Positions 57,156 through 64,000 of a DNA stretch of 64,000 nucleotides are shown piece after piece; within the stretch, counting starts at the first letter, position 1; each line of letters begins with the position of its first letter. Position numbers and translations under genes: made by a program. The notes beneath the pieces were generated by a model. It was not told where the DNA came from and made no database searches. It worked only from the letters and a program-made list of their open reading frames with translations. Source of the stretch: Trifolium pratense (lineage: Eukaryota > Streptophyta > Magnoliopsida > Fabales > Fabaceae); assembly GCF_020283565.1 (NCBI RefSeq), contig NC_060060.1, forward strand, positions 12,958,001 to 13,022,000, given 5' to 3'.

Positions 57156-60037
57156 ATGGCGTCTTCATCTAACAAATTTCAAGTTCCTTTCGCTGGAAAA
57201 TGGAACGACTTCTCTGTTGCTGATGATGGAATGAAGTATGTTCCAGAACCCAAGGGTAGCAAAGAGCACCGAGAAATTTGGGAAAGTCAGGTAATGATTC
57301 CCTTTGCCATTGATGAAAATGTTTATGCTTTCGGTGGTCCGATCCCAGACGATATGAACTTGACTAGGGAAGTAGACGAGATATTTCCATGTCTAGAAAC
57401 TTGCGAGCCTAGAATCTTTGATAGCAAACCCTATAACTTTGAATATATGCTGACAAATTATAAACCCTTTCGATCCCATCCTTATTACGGAAATAGCCTT
57501 TACCTTACTTGGCTTGATCGAATAGAGCAATCCTTTGGTAAATTCTGGAAAGATTACGGAATCTTTGAGTTAATACAGTTCTCTAGGATAGGACCCAAAT
57601 ACCAACCTGAAATGCTCATTGCTGCGATGCATTTCTTTGAAAAATCTACCAACACCTTTCATTTTAAAAGTGGTATGATGACACCTACCCTGTTCGATGT
57701 GTCAGCTATCACAGGGTTAAGACCCACTGGCAAAACTTACAGCCCTGATGATGTTAGTGATAACATCACTTTAAACTACAAAGAAAACGCCTTTTCTGCC
57801 TTTATCCTCAAACATTCAGGACCTGAGAATGAAGAAGTCTCAGATGAAGAACATGTGGCCTTTCTCACTCTATGGCTATCCCATTATGTATTTTGCTCTC
57901 GATCTCTCCAAATTGCTAGGAAATTTATACCCATGGCTGTGCAAATACATGAAGGATGCCATTTTGCCTTAGGACGCCTTCTGCTGGCAACTCTGTATGA
58001 GTCGATTGGGGAAGTTTGTGATAACCTGAAAGGTTTAGTTCCTGCCAAGTCGAAATCGAAGAAAGCTGCGCCAGATGGATGTTTTCAAGCTGCTGGGCCA
58101 ATGTGGCTATTACAGTTGTGGTTAAATGCCACCTTTGAAAAAGAACTTGGTTTGTTCATTCCCACTGAACATCACGCTTCGATAGCTAAAAGGAAAATCG
58201 AAGGTACTCGTTTAATAAGGCTTCAACCTAATCCCCTTGAACAGAACTCTCAACAGCTATTCATGAAGTACATGAAAATTTTCTTAGCCATCGACCAATT
58301 CAAGCCTGAACACGCTCCATTTGTGAAGAGAACCATTGGTCCCTCCTGGTTCGTCAAAGAGATACCAGTGTTGAATCCTAACGCTGAGGAGGAAATAAAT
58401 GAAACTTGGACAGCCTACTTAGATCCTACTATTCTGTCTATTCGAATTGGTACCCTATCTTCTGAATATGCATTAATTGGGTATCAACCGAACTTGGTTT
58501 CTAGACAGTTTGGCTTTTCACAGCTTCGACCAAAGAGCATGTATATAAGGAAGAAAAACATCGTGCTTGGGACAACTGTGACTTCCACTTTGTATGAAAG
58601 GTACATGAAGATTAGTCGTGACAACGTTTATGGCTTCGAGCCATTTGACTTCAACCTTTCTTACTACTGTACACAAGAGTTTGCCAACTGGTGGAGGCGA
58701 TATTTCGACAGCAAACACCTAGGAGATGCAGTGCTTATCTCGAGGTTGGAGAGTGGGTTTACTCGACCTCAGATAAAGAGAATCGAACAGCAAGTCAAGA
58801 CTACAGGTAACTTTGTCTATATATGCACTCTTACCAAATATTCTCATATTGTTTCGATTTAACCTTTTGCTTATGATTCCTAGTTACCAAAAAACAAGCT
58901 GCAGATTCTGCTAAAACAGTTAAAGAGAAAACAACATCAAAGTCAGTTGAGACTGAAGAGCCTTCTAAGGTACATATTGAATCGAAACTTGTTTTCCTTT
59001 GAAACATTCTAAGTTAAATCTTTACTTTTCTAACCCACTTCTTCTAGGCACGTAAAAGACCAACCAACGTCCCTTCCACTGAGACTGGCCCATCGAAGAA
59101 GCCAAAACCTAACACAATAGTCGTCAGTGACGAAGAAGAGGTATAAGTTTTTCCTAACTTATGTCCAAAGTTCCTCTCAACTCAAATCCATTAATTCAAA
59201 TACTTCTTGTTTCGACTTCTATTTGCAGGAAGAAGAAGAACAAAGTTTCCAGAGAAAGAGGGGCCAGCCTTCTGTGATTATTGAAACAAATATCCCAGAA
59301 ACTATTTCTGATAGTCTTTCTACTGAAGAGAAAGAAAGGAAGATGAAAGAAAAGAGAGAGAAGCAGGAAAGGAAAGCGAAGAGGAAAGAGGAAAAGAAGA
59401 AAGAAGGAAAGAAAAGTTCAGAGGATCGAACCCGGGATAAAAAACATAGAAAGTCAAAGTCCGCAAGTGATCCTTCTGCAACCAACCTTAAATCTCCTTC
59501 GATCTCGAATGAACAACAAGAGCCTATCCCTGACGCTGAAGTTCAGGAAGATGCTGCTATGCCTGATGCTACATTCAAAGAATCGGACCACATGCCCCAG
59601 CAAGACAACAATCCAGAGGTACTTGTACTACTTTACTTTTATTTTTTTTTTATTTATAATAAGTAAAGTTATATTCCCTCATATTCGATTCTGTTTTTCA
59701 GGACGTCCTATCGAACAAGTCTAGTGATGATACTATCAAAGATAGTGAGACCACTATTTCTGAAAAAGTCATACCAAAGCCTAGTCAAGATCAATCAGAG
59801 CCTCCTATGTCTGCAGAGATTGATAACAAGACTTCTCCTTTCAAGGAATGGAACGAAAATCCAACAGTCGAGGTCGATGCTGATGAATCTTCCTCAGAGG
59901 AAGACTTTGATTCTGAAGCCATGAAGGAAGCAGAGGCTGGTGGATCAGAATTGCTACCTGAAACTTCAACATCGAAGCTGTCAGCCAGCCTTGAAGTAGC
60001 AAAGTTTTTCACAAGAAAGGGGGGGTTTGAATTGTGA
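57156..60037 (+). CDS. plant mobile domain (PMD) protein, 3' end in an LTR
   Basis: Five exons: 57156-58806, 58884-58969, 59048-59140, 59229-59618, 59702-60037, all GT-AG with matching phases, 851 residues. The ATG (MASSSNKFQV) is taken rather than the open frame upstream because of the TATA box and leader. Residues 1-550 form the aminotransferase-like plant mobile domain (PF10536 type): YGIFELIQFSRIGPKYQPEM, PTLFDVSAITGLRPTG, WLSHYVFCSRS, ARKFIPMAVQ, GPMWLLQLWLNATF. The rest is a charged tail: a Lys/Glu helix (KEERK repeats, likely coiled coil, nuclear signals) and acidic Ser-rich exons. The last 14 or so residues and the stop come from the adjoining LTR, so the natural C-terminus is lost. 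PMD proteins occur as host genes (MAIN/MAIL, silencing and cell division) and in transposons; this one may be transposon-borne. Confidence 0.82.
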
Positions 60038-61648
60038 CCCTTTTAAAATTTAAACTCAAGTCACAAAATAAATAGTTAGTGATAAAATTATTTGTGCTCA
60101 GTGAGATCGTTCTAAGAATGATCTGTGCTGTGTAAAAATAGTTGCAGAAAATAAAAGTTTAAGGGAAAGAAGATAAACACAAAGAGTTATCCTGGTTCAC
60201 CCCTAATCTTTGGGTTACGTCCAGTCCCCACCTCCTGTGAGTTTGTCCACTAGAATCACTTAAAAGTTACAGATCCAATACTTACAAATTCACCTTGATC
60301 TTGACCTAAGATCAACAACTTACCAAAGCTCCTAGAGCTTTGAACTTTCCTAGTCAACTTGACCAATCAACACTCAATCAATAGTCACGTATTGACTTGA
60401 GCAATTACAATATAGATGATTTGTTTCTAAGCTTGATTTCAGACTCACTATAAAAGAGAAGCTTAGATGAAAGCACTCTAAAGAGATTGGAACTCAGATT
60501 ATGATACAAAAGAGTGACTTAAAAAGGACTTTGAGCTAAAGAGATTGAATGGGATTTATATCACTTGAATTGCTTGAAAACTCTTGCTCTTTCCCTTGGA
60601 CTTGATTGCCTTTTATAGATGCTTGCTTGAGATTGAAGCTTGGCCTTCAAGTATATCAGTTAGAGAGTAAAATAGAGCTGTTACTCAGTGCTCTATATGC
60701 AGCAGACAACTTCTGCATAATGTGCAGATTCTCTGTTCAGTCTTGGAACAGTCTTGATTTCCTTTTGGCTTTGATCCATAAGATCCAAATAAGTATGAGC
60801 TGTTGCCAAGTGTATATGAGTTGTTTCTTACATCCTTCCACTGTCATGTATCAGATATAGCCGTTTGGATGCTCAGGACTCATGACAGTTGGAGATGGTT
60901 TTGAAAAACTGTGTGCAGGATCAGTCTTGCATTGGTCTTGAAACAGTCTTGACTGCACCAGCAAATAAGATGAACCTTCATCCTTCCTTCCTTGTGGTGT
61001 GCAGCTGTTAGATAGCTCTAAGGACTGATCAGTAGTAGCCTTAGCAAGAGAATAAAACCAGCTGGAATAGTACAATAGCATATGAGACAAAATTGTACTT
61101 CTATGACAAGCCATGGAAGAATGTTCCATTTGTGTACTTTGCATAAGTACAATACAACTCATAGTTAAAATCTGGTTGTTCCTTTGTGATTGGTCCATGA
61201 TATTATATCAGATGTATTCATTGGTTGGCCAATACCACAATTGATCAAGCTCATGGTTTTCTTCATGATATGTGACTAGGAAAGCATATACTTAAATTCC
61301 ATCACATGTTGTTGATCCCAAAAGAGATTATCTCCTGTAGTGATTTGGTCCATAAATCCATTGTAAAGTGCTTATTTGTTTTGTTCTTAGTTGACTTGAA
61401 AAACCAGAAAGCACTTATTCCAAAACGTGCTTATTTGTCAAAACTGCAGTCTGTCTGCTAAGAATGTTCTTAGAATGGTCTTGAAACAGCTTTGCAGGAT
61501 TTTTACTTTGCAAGTGGTTTGTTAGAATCTATTTAATCTTATGCCACTCAAAAGCACTTGTTAGATAACAAAATGATCAGAATCATTTAAAATATAATTA
61601 AAGATGTTTGTAATCTTTAAAACATCAAAAGTGGATTTTGCCTCAACA
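59992..61648 (-). repeat. 3' LTR of a SIRE-type Copia element
   Basis: About 1.66 kb. Minus strand begins TGTTGAGGCAAAATCC at 61648, directly after the polypurine tract AAAAAGGGGGAGAT (61649-61662). The other end lies near the C-rich CAAACCCCCCCTTTCTTG; the exact border (TG at 59992 chosen) is uncertain. The partner LTR lies beyond the window. No reliable coding frames. Confidence 0.65.
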
Positions 61649-61662
61649 ATCTCCCCCTTTTT
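61649..61662 (-). promoter_or_regulatory. polypurine tract of the SIRE-type element
   Basis: Minus strand AAAAAGGGGGAGAT immediately before the 3' LTR; primes plus-strand DNA synthesis. Typical for Copia/SIRE elements of legumes. Confidence 0.75.
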
Positions 61663-62141
61663 GATGATGACAAACTTCTTTAATTTAGATTTTAAAAATG
61701 ATTTCTGATTTAATCAAATGATAAATGTACTAGTATTTTTATCAAAAAACTCCCCCTCAATTTATGCATTCAATTTCAAATTATCAAGATAAAATTGAGC
61801 AAGATAAAAGAAGTCTGAATCATAACATATTCTTAATCATTCATACTTCAAGTAAGCATTACAAACCATGTGTTTAACAAGATTAAGATCAAAAGATGAT
61901 TCAGGACATTTAAAGACAGATGCTTAAGACTTAGATTACATAATGCTAGAAGTTCTATCCTAAGATTAAAACTTCCTACAGTATCTAGTCATCAAAAGTT
62001 TTAAATTTTAAACACAGTACACAAAGCAAACACAATACATAAGCAGCAGAAATCTTAAAATCCTAGCATTCTTGAAACAAGCTTCTTCTTCTTTTTCTCC
62101 CCCTTTTGTCATCACAAAAAGTGGAGGGACTGCAAAGGTTT
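61663..62141 (-). other. untranslated region between envelope-like gene and 3' LTR
   Basis: AT-rich; begins with CATCATCAAA on the minus strand before the polypurine tract. No frame. Confidence 0.6.
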
Positions 62142-64000
62142 TTAAGGAGACACAGTAGGGCTGGAAGCATCAGATGATGGATCATTTTCTGGCTGAGGAA
62201 ACTCAGGAATGTGTGGAGGAGGATGAGCTGGAGGATGAGGAATATTGAGAAGAGGACAAACATGGTCACAGAGCCAGGTGCGATAGTTTTGTTGTTCAAG
62301 CATGATATGCATAAGCAGATTGTTCTGCTGCATCATAGCTTCCAAAATCTTGGTGGTTTCTCTCTTGGTTTTGGAAACATCCTTCTCCATTTTGGTTCTC
62401 TTAGGTCTGGTGCTAGGACCAGCAGCAGCAGGATTAAGTGGAGCAGCATCTTCAATGTTTTGACCAGAAGAGCAGAAGAATTTCAATGAACCAAACAGAG
62501 GTGGAAAGGAAGGTAAGGAACCATCAGCAGAGTACAATGGAATTGGAAGTTGTGAGGGTTCAGGACTTGGAATTTTGAGCAAACTCTTAAGAAATTCAGA
62601 GCTGGATTGAGAATCATAAAATGGTGGAGAAAATAGGGCTTTGTTGGTAAACCTTGGATTTGTGGACAATCCTTCAAGGACATGTGCAGCATTTTGAGAA
62701 AGAGTGGGTTGGAGGTTTAATCCAAAGCTGGAATCAAAACCAAGTGAGACATCAAGATTAACAAATGGAACAGAGATTGTTGGAGTAGGTTCCAAGCTAG
62801 AATTTTCTGGTGGAGCAATGTTGAGAACGTTCTCAGACTGTTCTGCAGTACCAGTTGCAGATAAAAGTCTGTCAGCTTCAAAAACTTCTCTTTTCCTCTT
62901 CTCTCCTACAGTAGGTGCATCAGCAGCTTTCTTCATATGAGATAAGTTTTTCAGATCAAAAACTTTAGAGTTGTTAAAACTCTTTTCCTTTCTCAGCTCT
63001 ACATTGCATTCTCTAAACACCTTGGTCAGATGCATTCCATAAGGTAGGGTAATTTTCTTAGAACCAGAAGATGCAGCTTCAATCATGTTATGGATGATGA
63101 CATAGGGTAAATTCAGCTTTTTCCCAGTTCCCAGATGATGCATAACCATTAAATCCCCATCATAAACTTTCTCTCTAGTTCCTATCCTTGGAAAGATGTG
63201 GTTTTGAACCATATTGAACAACACTTTGTATTCAGTTTTGAGGTAGGAGGCAGGGGGTTGAGGTAGTTTTGCTCCTTCAGCAACAAACATTTCTTGGATT
63301 AAATCCTTCTTGTTAACTTGAGCTGCAGAGTACCAAGTATCTCCATTCAACTTGGCTCCATCCGTGGGTAAATTGAGATAATTTCCTAAAATCTCAGGGG
63401 TTAGAATGATCTCAACATTTCTGAGGGTTGACTTAATTTGATCATTCTCAGGATCAACTTTGGCATTGAAATAGAAGGCTTGAACTACTCTAGGGTATAC
63501 AGTTTCTCTCATTCTAAACAGGTGAGTCCAACCCTGTGATTCAGTAAGCTTCATCACATCAATACCCCCACTAGCTAGGTTTGCAAAGTCATAATACCTA
63601 CAGCTAGGAACAGGTTTCCCATTCCAGAATAAATCAAAGTCTTCTCTTTCAGAGTAGTGAATGAGAGGAATTACCATGTTCTTGGGCAGCAGTTGAGTCA
63701 AAGTTGGTTCTTCAATTTCTGGAGATTTCCCTTTTTCTCCATTATCATCTGAGTTTTTCTCAGCTTCTTCTTCTTCAGAGCTTGAAGTTTTTCCTTTTTC
63801 AGCAACATACTTTTCCAAATGATCAAGGAAAGCTTTGCTTGGAGTTCTTGTTTTGACAGGAGCAGATTTGGTGGTTTGAGTTGATTTGGACGGTTCAATA
63901 ATTTGGGATAAGGGTTTGGTGTGACGAGTGAGAGAGTTGGTTTCCAATTCTTCAGAGTCACTATCATTTACTTCATAAATGGTGTTGTCTATGACAGGTT
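62142..64000 (-). CDS. envelope-like protein of the SIRE-type element, partial
   Basis: The minus-strand frame is open from the window edge (64000) to the stop at 62142, more than 615 codons; the start lies outside. The central part (TESQGWTHLFRMRETVYPRV, EILGNYLNLPTDGAKLNGDT, LPYVIIHNMIEAA) is the domain named 'putative plant transposon protein'. The N-terminal part is Ser/Glu-rich, the C-terminal part Pro/Ser-rich with a short coiled coil (EAMMQQNNLLMHIMLEQQN). Its place between pol (outside) and 3' LTR matches the env-like ORF of SIRE-type Copia elements. Despite that name, no signal peptide or fusion domain is visible here, and its role is unknown. Confidence 0.7.
   Translation of the reverse strand, partial: PVIDNTIYEVNDSDSEELETNSLTRHTKPLSQIIEPSKSTQTTKSAPVKTRTPSKAFLDHLEKYVAEKGKTSSSEEEEAEKNSDDNGEKGKSPEIEEPTLTQLLPKNMVIPLIHYSEREDFDLFWNGKPVPSCRYYDFANLASGGIDVMKLTESQGWTHLFRMRETVYPRVVQAFYFNAKVDPENDQIKSTLRNVEIILTPEILGNYLNLPTDGAKLNGDTWYSAAQVNKKDLIQEMFVAEGAKLPQPPASYLKTEYKVLFNMVQNHIFPRIGTREKVYDGDLMVMHHLGTGKKLNLPYVIIHNMIEAASSGSKKITLPYGMHLTKVFRECNVELRKEKSFNNSKVFDLKNLSHMKKAADAPTVGEKRKREVFEADRLLSATGTAEQSENVLNIAPPENSSLEPTPTISVPFVNLDVSLGFDSSFGLNLQPTLSQNAAHVLEGLSTNPRFTNKALFSPPFYDSQSSSEFLKSLLKIPSPEPSQLPIPLYSADGSLPSFPPLFGSLKFFCSSGQNIEDAAPLNPAAAGPSTRPKRTKMEKDVSKTKRETTKILEAMMQQNNLLMHIMLEQQNYRTWLCDHVCPLLNIPHPPAHPPPHIPEFPQPENDPSSDASSPTVSP

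Overview
The window is plant nuclear DNA: AT-rich, with spliced genes (GT-AG introns) and dense LTR retrotransposons, LINEs, MITEs, hAT, CACTA and Helitron sequence. The repeat types and the thaumatin-like and ARO genes fit a papilionoid legume (Medicago/Trifolium-like); that assignment is inference, not something the sequence proves.

Layout. 1-5143: AT-rich intergenic DNA with a TRIM retrotransposon sitting inside a (TA)n microsatellite, a SINE-like relic and small retroposon scars. 5144-7198: an intact single-exon Armadillo Repeat Only (ARO) gene, the best conventional host gene here. 7199-14300: intergenic DNA with several MITEs. 14320-18499: a relic of a thaumatin-like protein (TLP) gene split by a hAT element, then a complete three-exon TLP gene whose last exon encodes a transmembrane anchor. 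18500-21429: non-coding, tandem repeats and hAT/Tourist-like elements. 21430-35322: a gag-only Copia element (665-bp LTRs, TSD GCTAA) whose gag is split by a 10.7-kb element with 3,452-bp LTRs and no coding capacity (LARD-like). 35510-38097: two LINE fragments in opposite orientations and a decayed Copia LTR. 38098-41595: intergenic, with a duplicated 0.7-kb block and a large fold-back. 41596-43419: second TLP-transmembrane gene, paralogue of the first. 43420-46326: intergenic with MITEs and the second copy of the duplicated block. 46327-50584: a Copia remnant (RT-RNase H, minus strand) invaded by a Helitron with a decayed PIF1-like helicase. 52574-54600: one end of a CACTA element with C-terminal exons of an Ulp1-like protease. 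57156-60037: a five-exon plant mobile domain (PMD) gene whose 3' end runs into the LTR of a SIRE-type Copia element; that element's envelope-like gene fills the minus strand to the window edge.

Most genes do not work together. The exceptions are the two TLP genes, a tandem family with a shared unusual architecture: signal peptide, thaumatin domain, transmembrane helix, short Cys-rich tail and no kinase. In both copies an in-frame stop lies right at the intron-2 donor, so retaining or splicing that intron would switch between a secreted and a membrane-bound form. Other notable observations are a set of very short poly(A)-tailed retroposon scars with 12-20 bp target duplications, one confirmed by an empty site in a duplicated block, and several clear nested insertions.
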